Positions 39,035 to 49,488 of a stretch of DNA of 64,000 bases are shown here, one piece after another (position 1 is the first letter of the stretch; each line of letters begins with the position of its first letter). The stretch is from Begonia masoniana (lineage: Eukaryota; Streptophyta; Magnoliopsida; Cucurbitales; Begoniaceae), in contig CM039515.1 in the NCBI GenBank assembly GCA_022432975.1, positions 20,835,554 to 20,899,553 on the forward strand, written 5' to 3'. The notes under the pieces are model-generated. The model was not told where the DNA came from, did not search any database, and was given only the letters and a program-made list of their open reading frames with translations. Position numbers and translations under genes: made by a program.

Positions 39035-39926
39035 ATCTTCTAGTAACTGAATGGTCCGTTCAAATTGTCCATCGGTTTGTGGGTGAAAAGTAGTGCTGAA
39101 AGATAACTTTGATCCTAATGTGCTCTAAAGACTCTGTCAAATCTTGAGGTGAACCTGAGATCACGATCAGAGACTATGGATATCGGAATCCCATGCAATC
39201 TGATAATTTCCTGAATGTACAGGTTAGCGAGTTGTTCCATTTCCATTCGGGGATCGGTAAGGGTTGAAGGGTACCTCCGGGGCGTTGGTGCTCTGCCTTA
39301 ACTTGTTGGCATACTAGACATGACTCCACATACTTGGAAACATCCCTCTTCATATTTGGCCACCAATAATGTAACCTTAAATCCCGATACATCTTGGTGT
39401 TACCAGGGTGTACAGAGAAAGGAGATGAGTGAGGCTCAGCCAAGATCAACTCACGCAACTCCTTATCACTTGGAATGTACCATTGATTCCTAAATTTCAG
39501 AATACCATCATTGGAGAAACTGAAATCAGAGGAGGCGTCCTTTAACTTACTCATCATACTATTATTCTCCTTTGAATCCTTCTGTTGTGCCTCTTTGACC
39601 TTATCCAAAATAGTTGGTCGAATGGTTAAATCAGCAAGTAAAGTTGACAACTCAGGAACTATTTCCAACTCGAACTTCTGAACTTCCTTCCATAATGGTA
39701 CAGACATGGTTGATACTACGGGCTGCATTGTCTTAGACATCCTGCTTAAAGCATCTGCTACAGCATTAGTCTTGCCTGGGTGGTACTTAATCTCAAAGTC
39801 ATAATCCTTAACGAATTCCAACCAACGTCTTTGTCTCATGTTTAATTCCTTTTGGGTGAATACGTACTTCAGGCTCTTATGGTCAGAAAACACCTCCACT
39901 GCTGACCATATAAATAGTGTCTCCAA
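39035..39926 (-). pseudogene. T3 RNase H end and integrase core with deletion
   Basis: RNase H end: [20 protein letters not shown] and [17 protein letters not shown]. Integrase finger: [20 protein letters not shown] to CLVCQQVK. The core then jumps from PEWKW directly to the equivalent of EQLANLYIQ (ATGGAACAA-type overlap), losing about 45 residues with the first catalytic D. A frameshift follows. The RNase H and finger parts are otherwise open. Confidence 0.85.
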
Positions 39927-40035
39927 ATCTTTAATGCAAAAACAACTGCGGCTAGCTCTAAATCGTGAGTGGGATAATTCTGTTCATAACTCTTCAGCTG
40001 CCTAGAGGCATACACCACAACCTTACCTTCTTGCA

Positions 40036-40947
40036 TCAGAACACACCCCAGACCAACTTTGGATGCATCACAGTAAACACTAAACTTTCCTTCTTCTTAA
40101 CGAATAAAACAGGTGCACCCCAGGGAGAACTGCTAGGGCGTATAAACCCCTTATCTACTAATTCCTGCAGTTGGACCTTTAATTCTTTCAACTCAACAGG
40201 TGCCATGCGGTAAGGGTTCTTAGACACATGTAAAGCCTCAGGATAAGTATCTATTACAAACTCAATTTCTCTGTCGGGTGGTATTCCGGGCAAGTCATCC
40301 AAAAAGGCATCCAGAAATTCTCTGACTATGGGAATATCTTGCAGCTTTACCTTATTCTCCACCCGAACATCAATTACACACGCTAGAAAACTCTCACAAC
40401 CACTCTTCAGTAATCGTTGAGTCTCTAGTGAGGAAATAATTGGCATTTTACTTAGTTTTGGGATAGCTTGGAAGGAATACCGATCACCGTTCGGGGGTCG
40501 GAACTCAACTAAACCAGACCTACAACTTATCGTGGCATAATGCCTGAATAACCAATCCATCCTTAGTATGACCTCATATCCTCTCATATCGATTATGATC
40601 AGTTCTACATATAGCTTCTTATCTCCTAAGGACATAACATCACCTTTCAATATCTGCTCAGAATGTAGGGACTTCCCCGACAGTAACATGACACTAAATG
40701 ACCTCTCGGTTGGCATGAGTTCTAGTTTATGTTCAAGTACAAACAGGGTTGATACAAACGAGTGTGTGGCCCTTGTATCTATAAGTGTGTAAGCAGAAAT
40801 ACCACAAACCATAATGGTACCTATTATGACTGTGTGCTGCTCGGCATCTTCATCCTCCATTAAAGTATAAACCCTTGGCGCTACCCTGACTCGATTCGGG
40901 TCTGGCGGCAAAGGGCACTCTCTGACCACGTGTCCAACCTTGCGCAT
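40036..40947 (-). pseudogene. T3 protease and RT with RT core deleted
   Basis: Protease has LIDTRATHSFVS, where family members have D-T/S-G; the glycine is arginine, so the active site is damaged. The RT linker [20 protein letters not shown] and [13 protein letters not shown] follow. At about 40095 RT jumps to RNase H sequence ([10 protein letters not shown] type). About 0.75 kb including the IDD active site is missing. GAAGGA-type overlap at the joint suggests a deletion through short direct repeats. Confidence 0.87.
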
Positions 40948-41861
40948 CTATAACAGCGGCCAGAGTGTAACTTGCATTCGCCAGGGTGGTTCTTCTTACA
41001 GGTAGGGCATAGAGGAGCCAAGGGTCGCTTTCCTTTTCCTTGGTCATCATTTGGATTGAAGGGTCTCTTTATACCTTTCTGCTGTTGCTGTGGCCCTCTG
41101 TTCAGTTGTGGTTGCCAACATCTGCCCTGGCGTGGTGGTGGCTGAGTATCCTTGAGAAACTTCCTTGGCGGTTCACATTGACCTCGTACTGCCAACTCTA
41201 CCTCTTCCAATTCCAAAGCCTTAGCAGCCACTTCGGAATAAGGTATGTTATGGATCCCTGCAGTCTTCACTCCCTAGAAAAGGCTCGGCTTCAGCCCGTG
41301 GACAAACGGGTGAATCTTGTCCTCCTCATCATCCACCAGACAGGGTGCAAACCGAGACAGTGCCTCAAACTTACAGATGTAATCAGCCACAGAACCGGTT
41401 TGACGTAGTTGCATGAATTCCATTTACTTGCTGGCCCGAACAGCTCGGCTGAAGTACTTGTCAAAGAAGGCAGTCTTAAACATTTCTCAGGTCATAGCTC
41501 CTGCATTAGCGGTGCTTTGGATTGAGTTCTACCAATGCCTTGCATCAAGTTCCAGGTGAAAGACAGCACACGTAACCTTATCTCCGTCCTCAACCTTTGT
41601 ATGCTTGAACATGTCCTCCATTTTCTGAATCCAATCCTCAGCATAAACAGGGTCTGAAACTCTACCATTAAATATTGGGGGTCGAAGCCGGTGAAAATGC
41701 TCGCCACCATGATCTTGAGCTGCATTTGAACTAGAATTCGCTTGTTATTCTCTGGCAGTCATCAGCTGTTCGATCTGGTGAGATTGGCGCATGACCAACT
41801 CTGTCAACTGAGCAATGGCATTGCTGTCCTCACTGGTCTCTCTTTGCTGATCTCTTACCAT
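40881..41861 (-). pseudogene. T3 gag
   Basis: Starts at the ATG at 41859-41861 (minus). It shows QLTELVMRQSHQIEQLM, RLRPPIFNGRVSDPVYAEDW, RQTGSVADYICKFEALSRFA, FVHGLKPSLF and PYSEVAAKALELEEVELAV, with one CCHC-like knuckle CYRCARL broken by a frameshift (the other frame has KVGHVVRECPLPP). At least five stops interrupt it, so it is the most decayed gag here. The knuckle is single, unlike T1 and T2, which have two. Confidence 0.85.
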
Positions 41862-42005
41862 TTTGAAATTCCTAGACCAAATATTCATAAATACATCTTA
41901 ACTTAATGACATTTACTAAAATCATAAACACTTACAGTTGCTGGAGTGTACTCAGGTGGCAGTCAGTGCTGGAAGGTAGTCTACATAATCGATTTTAGAA
42001 CCCAG

Positions 42006-42025
42006 TTTTGCTTTGATACAGTAGT
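42006..42025 (-). other. T3 primer-binding site region (weak)
   Basis: The minus strand reads CTGTATCAAAGCAAA after the 5' LTR, which resembles the iMet PBS TGGTATCAGAGC with two or more changes. It may be a decayed PBS. Confidence 0.4.
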
Positions 42026-43369
42026 TGTAACGACCCCAGTAGGGCCGAGACATAATTCATGACTCTTTTAGACTTGTCCATATATCCTTACTATTTTTAC
42101 CGGAATTATACCCCTTTAAAGTTTTTTTAAAAAAAAATAACTCATATCTTAGCTCAAGACATCACTCGTGAATCATTAAACATCGCTCAGCAAAGAAATA
42201 CAATACGCATCTGCCGGCGAGCAGTGCGAGGTACCTCAGCCGGTGAACAGGTACATCAACTCTTGAACTGTATCTACCGGTAGAGGAATAAACTCACATC
42301 GACCGGTGATAAATCACACTTCAGTCCCTGCATCACCCGATATTTGAAATACACTACATCGCCCGATCACTAGACGACAAAACTTCACTTACATCATCCG
42401 ATATTTGAAATACACTACATCACCTGGTCACTAGACGACAAAACTTCACTTACATCATCCGATACTTAAAATACACTACATCACCCGGTTACTAGACGAC
42501 AAAACTACATTTATATCATCCGATAGACATCTGCATCTCACGTGACTACTTAACATCGCCAGTAAGAGGCATCATCCGGTGGGCAACAATTGTCCCCATC
42601 CACCGATGACATCAGCCGGATGATGTCCTCATTCAACAGAGACATCATCCGGTAAGCATGTGCAATACACGTGACTAACTTACCTCAACCGATAAGAGAC
42701 ATCATCCGGTGAACAACAAACAATCGCCATCCACCGGTGACGTTAGCCAGATGATTCACCCATCCAGCTTCTATCATTCAGCTCACACCGGTGATGTCAG
42801 CCGGATGATGTATTCATCCAACTTCTATCACACAACAGTAAAATACAGAAAACTTCAAACAACTCATATCAACAGAAAGATAATTTGACCTTCACAGATC
42901 TCATACTCGTAGACATAAACATAGGCAGACATGAAACATGGACTCATCTAGGATACATGTAGCAGAAGACTTAATTAAAACAGATCATTCTATACCCTTA
43001 TAATCATCTCCAAATTTTGGTAACCAAACTAGACAATCACAGAATCCAATATTCTAAAGAAAATCTCATTCTACTTAAACATCAGTTCATCATAAATCTT
43101 ACTGACACATTATAAGCATAACTACGGGTCATATTCACCTGCCAGCCACAGACTTCCACCCTGAGCACCATCCTGCAACCAGCCTTAGACATCATCACTG
43201 AATTTGGAATCCTCACCTGCTAAATCTTCACCTACATCATAAAGTTTAAACTATAAGCCTAATGCTTAGTAAGGAATGCAATACTAACAAGTATGCATGA
43301 ATGCTCATTTTAAAAAACAAATGCTCATAAATCTTTTCTTATTCATATTCATACTCAAAGTCTTCATTC

Positions 43370-43490
43370 TTGTTCATCGTTCGTATTCATCGTTCGTATT
43401 CATCGTTCGTATTCATCATTCATAATCATCATTCATGCTCATCATTCATATTCATCATTCATGTTCATCAATCATATTCTTCGTTCATGT
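43370..43490 (+). repeat. 13-bp CGTTCGTATTCAT array and derivatives
   Basis: Units start at 43381 and 43394, and continue as TTCATCATTCATATTCATC-like variants. They lie in the candidate second intron of the T3 5' LTR. Confidence 0.85.
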
Positions 43491-44298
43491 TGTGTGGATT
43501 AAGAGAGGATTTGTGCAGGTAAAGGGGGTTGACAGTGAGAGTGTACATAGTCCCTTGCGGGTCGTAATCATGGTCCTTCCTTTTGGACAGTGACATACGC
43601 CAAACCGCCCCCAACCCTCGCTTAATTCACGTTGCATAAGTTTTATATTCTTATCTTGTTCATGAGGAAAACATGCCCTTAAAACATTTTCATATGCATA
43701 AAACATTCATGATGCATGAACATGAGAACTCTTAACTCATCAAGCTACAGAATAGTGCATTCATCCGACGTGAAATCATACCATTAAGTCAAACATCAAC
43801 ATAAGTAACAGACAGTAGCCTAAATAACTTCTAATCATCGTATTAGTTTCTACGTAGCATCCTTGTGATGTAGGGCCCTAATGGCCAGGAATCTTACACA
43901 TTCACTTACCTGACTTCCTTAGAAAATTCCTTTTCTTCAGACTTCTTCACCTAAAACATTTACATCGCAGTAGTTAAAACAAAATCTTAAAAGTCCTAAT
44001 TAAAAATCACCCTAGAATCTATCGTCTATATATATATATATATGTCCATTAGTCGAGCACTCTGCGTGCGTAGTCTAAAATTCCTAGAATCACAATAACC
44101 AGACTCGGCCATTGCAGAATCTGAAATCTCAAGTTCAACTGAAAAATGGTATTCAAATAGATAACCAGCAATCCACATTGTCTGAGTCTTACCTAGGGCA
44201 TCGATCGTCGAAGTGGAGAAAGAGAAATCCGTCGTCGATGAGAGAGTCGCTGGCGGAGAGGGAAACAGCTCGGGGAAATAAGAGAACGCAAAAGGGAA

Positions 44299-44342
44299 TG
44301 TCGGCTACAGTGAGGTTTAAAAGTTTCCATTTCCTATTTATA
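44299..44342 (-). promoter_or_regulatory. TATA box and TGTAGCCG motif of T3 5' LTR
   Basis: TATAAATAG (44334-44342, minus) followed by CACTGTAGCCGACAT (44299-44312). It is the best-formed core promoter in the window. Confidence 0.65.
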
Positions 44343-44944
44343 CTTAATCCATCCATTCTTAATTACAAATCCTGCCACCCAACCTAATTTATGACACATG
44401 CACATTAATTAAGCCTTGGCATAAAATTCCAAACCGAAAAGATCTAAATAAACATGGCCGTTAAAACAGTTAAGAAAGTAACCTGGTCAAACTCGTCTGG
44501 TGTTACAATTGTAACACCCAGAAATTTCTATACGTTAGTGGCCCTTAAAGTAGGTTATATTGTGAAAGTTTAATCTTAACCTTAGGGTATGAGAGTTGGA
44601 GTTGGAGAATGAGAATTTTAGGATAATGTATGAGAAAATACTAAATTAGAGTTGTTAGAATTATTTAGTGGTTGAAATAAAGGAAAAATCGGAGAGAAAA
44701 TTAAAGGATTAATGATTGATTAATTAATTGATTTATTAATTGGTGTTCGGATATTCAAATTGGAGAACTTAAGCCGTGTATAGAGTGAGAGTCAATTTAC
44801 AAAATTTATAATTTAAGAACGTGATTTAACGAAAGTTGAAAGGATCGGAATTACGGGAGGGCAAAAACAGTAAATGAGAAATTATAATATGGTTAGTTTT
44901 ATTATTATTATTATTAAAAATAAAAAATAAATAAAAACTAAATA

Positions 44945-44973
44945 ACAGAATAGCCGAAGCTCGGCTATTCTGT
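44945..44973. repeat. 13-bp perfect inverted repeat in solo LTR E
   Basis: Arms ACAGAATAGCCGA (44945-44957) and TCGGCTATTCTGT (44961-44973) with loop AGC. It lies in the candidate 5' leader, about 150 bp before the first donor. Confidence 0.9.
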
Positions 44974-46029
44974 CGAGCACCCCAGCCCCGAGCGCGAGCA
45001 GGGGAGAGATGACGGAGGAGCGACGGTCGCCGGTCGTGAACGCCGACGACTCCCGACGATCTCCGGCCAGACATCGGCAGTGAGCTGTTTCCGGCCGTCT
45101 TCGCGCAAGAACCGACAGGTAAGGTTTGGTTTTTATGCCCTGTTTCGGTTCGGTCGTGGCCGAGGGTGAGGAGCGACTTTGAGCTCCGATCGCCGGCCGA
45201 TTTTGGTCACCTCCGGCGTGGGTTTGCCGACCATTGGCTCGGTTTTGGTCAGCTGGCCGTATTGAGCTCGGATTGAGCGAAAATCAGAGGGCTCCGATTT
45301 GGGGCATTTCGGGTTTGAGTGTGTAGGCTTGGAATTTCGATTAGTTTAGGCTAATTGGATGTGAGGGTGGTCGATTGGTGAGGATTTGAGTGAAAATTGA
45401 TGAAAAATCGAAAAAGGAAATTTTTCGGTTTAAGGGCAGATTCGGGTTTACTGGAATTTGACCTAGTTAGAGTCGTTTGTTTTCAAATTCCTTTTGGCAG
45501 GTTAAAATAGGTTATTAGAGGAGTACGTGGCCGCTGGAATCGTTCGATTTCGATATCCGACGCAAAAGTTACGCCTGTTTGAAGTTTTGGTCGGTTTTTA
45601 CCGAACCCAAATTATTGGCCCGTTTAGTTAGATTTTAATTGGATTAAGCTAGAAGTAGTAGTTTGAGAGTAATTGGTGAATGTAGGTTTAATTTTAAGGG
45701 AGTTGAAGTTGAACGGTGAAATCGACATAAAAATCGGGTTTTGTGTTTTGGTGAGAGAAATGAGTTTGAAGTATGGTTGAATTGTGGGTTAGTTTTAGTT
45801 TAGAATTTCTTAGAATCCTTTAGAAATTTATGAGTGAATTGCTAAGTTATTTTCTGTAATTGATAGGTTATCGGGCGAGTGAATGGATCGTTAGAGGTGA
45901 GCACCGTAAAGCCGAGCAGTCAGGTAAGTAGAGGACGTTTGTTTTGCCTTCGGGCCTACACCACGGAACGGTAGGGAATTGTTGTTTGTTGATTTCTTTG
46001 CTTTGTTTGAATTGTTAGTTGGTTGCTTT

Positions 46030-47110
46030 GCTTCGAGGTGTCTCGAGTGGAAGAATTTCTACTCGAGAGGTACGCAACTGTGTCTCGAGTGCTACTCGAG
46101 AGGTACGCAAATGTGTCTCGAGTGATACTCGAGAGGTACGCAACTGTGTCTCGAGTGCTACTCGAGAGGTACGCAAATGTGTCTCGAGTGATACTCGAGA
46201 GGTACGCAACTGTGTTTCGAGTGCTACTCGAGAGGTACGCAAATGTGTCTCGAGTGATACTCGAGAGGTACGCAACTGTGTCTCGAGTGCTACTCGAGAG
46301 GTACGCAAATATGTCTCGAGTGCTACTCGAGAGGTACGCAACTGTGTCTCGAGTGCTACTCGAGAGGTACGCAAAGTTTACTACGCTTCGAGTGTACTCG
46401 AGAGGTACGCAAATGTGTCTCGAAGTGATACTCGAGAGGTACGCAACTGTGTCTCGAGTGCTACTCGAGAGGTACGCAAATATGTCTCGAGTGCTACTCG
46501 AGAGGTACGAACTGTGTCTCGAGTGCTACTCGAGAGGTACGCAAATGTGTCTCGAGTGCTACTCGAGAGGTACGCAATGTGTCTCGAGTGCTACTCGAGA
46601 GGTACGCAAATGTGTCTCGAGTGCTACTCGAGAGGTACGCAATGTGTCTCGAGTGCTACTCGAGAGGTACGCAAATGTGTCTCGAGTGCTACTCGAGAGG
46701 TACGCAAATGGTCTCGAGTGCTACTCGAGAGGTACGCAACTTTACGCAAATGTGTCTCGACGTGCTACCGATAGGTACGCAAATGTGTCTCGAGTGCTAA
46801 TCGAGAGGTACGCAAATGTGTCTCGAGTGCTACTCGAGAGGTACGCAACTGTGTCTCGAGTGCTACTCGAGGACGGTACGCACTGTGTCTCGAGTGATAC
46901 TCGAGAGGTACGCCAAATGTGCTCGAGTTGATACTCGAGAGGTACGCAAATGTGTCTCGAGTGATACTCGAGAGGTACGCAAATGTGTCTCGAGTATCCA
47001 CTGTGTCTCGAGTGCTACTCGAGAGGTACGCAAATGTGTCTCGAGTGCTACTCGAGAGGTACGCAAATGTGTCTCGAGTAGAATGAATATTCTACGAGAG
47101 AGGTACGCCT
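46030..47110 (+). repeat. 33-bp tandem array with internal palindromes
   Basis: About 30 units of 33 bp around the core CTCGAGTGCTACTCGAG, followed by AGGTACGCAA. Each complete unit contains a 7-bp perfect inverted repeat (CTCGAGT/ACTCGAG) with a 3-nt loop. The first eight or so units alternate as a 66-bp dimer (GCAAC...GCT, GCAAAT...GAT). Later units have small insertions and deletions. Because 33 is a multiple of three, long open frames appear in several registers, but they have no biological support. Confidence 0.96.
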
Positions 47111-47952
47111 ACGATTGACGAAATGAGAACGTGATACATACAACCGAGAGTAGAAACTACATGTGCTAGGTTGACTGCATTGTATCGTTGTTGTGTTGTG
47201 TTGAGTCGGTTTATTGAGTTGCCTTGGAGTGTGGTGTTATGTACTGGGTAATGTTGTGTTGCGTTGTAGTGCCGAGTAGTGTTGTGTCGTTATGTTTGGG
47301 TTGGGTGAGCTTGAGTGTGCATTGGACTTGTTTATATTGTTATCCCTACTTGCTAAGCGTAAGCTTACGTGTGTGTGTGTGTTCTGTGGTGTAGGTGTCG
47401 ACCGGAGTACAGGTGAGGGACCTCAGGATTAAGCGGCAGTTGGTGGTGCACGGAGCATGCCGGTGCGGGTAGTTGTCGGGGCGACTCCACCATAGTCTTC
47501 GGGAGACGTGGGATTTTGTATTTTGGAGGTTTATTGTAGATGTCGAGTTGCTGAAGTGATGTAATTGTATAACTCTGTTGGTTGAGGTTTGTAACAATTA
47601 TGGTATAGCTAGGTGTATGGTTGTTGTATATAGTTAAGTTAGGGTGACGTATCGCCCTATACTGCGGATTTTCTTCACTTAGGGATGCTAGCATTTTAGA
47701 GATTCAGTACGTTGGATGTAAGAGTATTCTGGACTGGTTGGGAATTGAATTGTGTGCAGGTACTTAGCATTTTGGAGGCGCCATTTTCAGGCGTTACTTT
47801 GCCGAATTTTTCGGGAGGGACGCCGTGGTGCTAAAAAGTTAGGATTAAGGGAAATTAACGAGTCTAGGCTTATTTTAAATTAGATCTTAATGTGGGATTG
47901 GTTAGCAAAGTAGCGCTCCGAGCCAGGGTGGGTTCGGGGGTGTTACAACAAT

Positions 47953-47992
47953 AATTGAGGGTTTTGCTGGCATAGTAAATGGAATGAATACT
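47953..47992 (-). pseudogene. At1 RNase H fragment between solo LTR E and copia C2
   Basis: The minus strand reads HSIYYASKTLN, which precedes [12 protein letters not shown] (33500-33516) in one At1 RNase H. It is the anchor that shows T3 and solo LTR E are insertions in At1. Confidence 0.82.
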
Positions 47993-48455
47993 TGTTAGAA
48001 ATATAATGATTTATAATTCCATTTGCATTTAAAATTGTCAAACTATAAATTATACATTATGTTATCATCAGTTTTAAGTCCACATTAAAGTGATTTAATA
48101 TGATTTCAATGGACTTTGGAGTATATTAAATTGTAGAGACATTATGGGTAATTTGCCAATTTGTGATGGAAAAATAGTAAATTACCAAATTAAGTTAAAT
48201 ATACGGTTATGATCTCCAATTCACAATCGAACCCTTTGCCTCTTTGGAATCGCCATCATTCTAGAGAGACATTAGAGAGGGCGATAGTCGAATCGGAAGA
48301 TCTACGTACCCGATTTATGATATTTTGTATTCAAACAATGGATCCGAGTACGTCCTTCTCACTTTGTTGATTTGCTTGTAGAATTTTTAACATGAAGATT
48401 GAGAATTAGGTTTTCGTTTATTTTAGAGATTCAATAATTCTAATTGAATCTAACA
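47993..48455 (+). repeat. C2 5' LTR (463 bp)
   Basis: It begins TGTTAGAAATATAAT and ends GAATCTAACA, typical copia LTR ends. It is short, and has none of the shared motifs seen in the gypsy LTRs. Confidence 0.85.
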
Positions 48456-48457
48456 AT

Positions 48458-48470
48458 TGGTATCAGAGCC
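48458..48470 (+). other. C2 primer-binding site (initiator-Met tRNA)
   Basis: TGGTATCAGAGCC, two bases after the LTR, is a perfect complement of the initiator tRNA-Met 3' end. Confidence 0.93.
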
Positions 48471-49483
48471 AATCACGTTAGATTACGAGTAATTGTTGTT
48501 TGGAATCAAATCAATTTTGACATTAATTCGGCTTAAAGCATCAAATTTTTTTTTAATTTTTGGAATTATTTTTTGCACTATTTTTTATGCATTTAATTCC
48601 GCTAGAATGCATCTTTGGAGACCTTAAAAATTAATTTTTTTTTGATGCACGTTAAAGATTATTGCCCGAATATCATTTTTTTTTATAAATCAGACAATTT
48701 TGGGGTGAAAATCCGTCGAAATCAGTGAGATTCTGGCGATTTTCGTTGCTGGTTTTCAGCCCCTCTCTGGTGGTTTGGACCAATTCGGTTTGATTGGGTT
48801 AGGTTTGGTCCCAATAGGACCAAATCTTTTGGGTTCAATCCCACTCGGACCAAACCAATTCGGTTCGATTTTGGTATGGATCGATTTTTGGTTGGTTTGA
48901 CCCAGACCAGTTCGGTTTGGGTTGAATCGGTACAGTTTGGTTCGGTTTGATCCGATCTTATTCGGTCTGACAATTTTTTTTTAGGACGATCCATTTGGTT
49001 AAATAGGTCTTGGTTCACTTTGTTTCGGCTATTTTGGGTCTTTTCTAATGACTATTTCTGGACATTTCAGGGCTCGGTTCGCCCCGAGTCACCCTGTTTT
49101 TGCCTGATTTTGGCTGATTTAAACCTTCTATTCTAGGTTGATTGATCCTTTGGTTTACTGATTGACTACTATGGTTGCCTAGCTATTGAATATGTATGTA
49201 TATGAATTTTTTTAACTCTTTTTTGATGCAATTTTTATGAAGTCTTACATTGTAAAATATGATGGTTGGATAACATACTATAAAATTAGTCTCTCTTCCT
49301 TTAATTATCATATTTTATATGTTGGATATGATACATGACATTGTATGAATATCGACTGGCCTAAAGGAAGGTTGATGTTTGTACAGTTACATGGATTGTT
49401 AGCAGTATTAAAACATGTGACAGTTATTAGGATGCCATGTGAACATTGAACGGATCCAAAGATAGGTTCATTGTTTGACAGGT
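48471..49483 (+). other. C2 untranslated leader, first part
   Basis: A/T-rich leader with a GGTTCGGTTTGG-like degenerate stretch (48780-48980). No coding region was recognised. It continues at 52072 after the solo family-D LTR. Confidence 0.7.
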
Positions 49484-49488
49484 CTTGT

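Larger units (their letters stand above)
33517..44507 (-). mobile_element. T3: Tekay-like Ty3/gypsy element with nested solo LTR
   Basis: A minus-strand element. The 3' LTR (33522-38273) carries a solo family-A LTR; the 5' LTR is 42026-44507. The left TSD is ATCAT (33517-33521). The right TSD is ATAAT (47951-47955 after taking out the family-E LTR), one mismatch from ATCAT. On both sides lie pieces of At1 RNase H that join correctly, which supports this boundary. Between the LTRs are gag, protease with a damaged active site, a deleted RT and a damaged integrase. It is plainly non-functional. Confidence 0.9.
42026..44507 (-). repeat. T3 5' LTR (family C, 2482 bp)
   Basis: On the minus strand: TGTAACACCAGACGAG start, TATA box TATAAATAG (44334-44342), CACTGTAGCCGACAT (44299-44312), donor CTAG|GTAAGAC (44193/44192) and acceptor TTTTAG (43951). 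A 41-bp candidate exon (43910-43950) ends GTCAG|GTAAGTG. A GGCCATTAGGGCCCTACATC block, a 13-bp repeat array, acceptor GATGTAG (43232) and a 15-bp candidate microexon (43217-43231) follow. The 3' part (42200-42830) has CATCCGATA repeats, and CACGTG at about 42668. Confidence 0.92.
44510..47947 (+). mobile_element. Solo LTR, family E (3438 bp), with 33-bp array
   Basis: TGTAACACCC to GGGGTGTTACA, with perfect TSD ACAAT (44505-44509 and 47948-47952). The TSD includes the last three bases of the T3 LTR, so this element landed exactly at the T3/At1 border. It has donor ACAG|GTAAGG (45118/45119), acceptor GATAG (45866), a 57-bp candidate exon (45867-45923) ending GTCAG|GTAAGT, a GGGCCTACACCACGG block, the 33-bp array, acceptor GTGTAG (47394) and an 18-bp candidate microexon (47395-47412) ending ACAG|GTGAGG. 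There is no TCATCCG tract. Confidence 0.93.
30185..47992 (-). mobile_element. At1: Athila-like Ty3/gypsy element, split and truncated
   Basis: The minus-strand order from the right is RNase H fragment (47953-47992), RNase H (33334-33516), integrase (about 32000-32850) and 3' LTR (30185-31465). The phrase TTGAGTTGCCTCCTAATAAG (31872-31891) after integrase and a GTTTGGGGGTAAGG tract (about 31486-31499) are Athila-type features. T3 (33522-44507) and solo LTR E (44510-47947) lie within RNase H, between YASKTL and [12 protein letters not shown]. Copia C2 cuts the right side at 47993. The gag, protease, RT and 5' LTR, if present, lie beyond the window. Confidence 0.82.

Noticed and set aside
46015..47118. 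Open frames of 100-300 codons with an 11-residue repeat on both strands
   Set aside because: The 33-bp unit is a multiple of three, so frames stay open in several registers and on both strands. There is no start context, no domain and no conservation argument.
48458..48470. tRNA-related sequence
   Set aside because: Only the 13-base primer-binding site is present, with no tRNA body.
48722..49018. 98-codon minus-strand frame in the C2 leader
   Set aside because: Low-complexity repeats of a GGTTCGGTTTGG type give an open frame by composition; no family resemblance.
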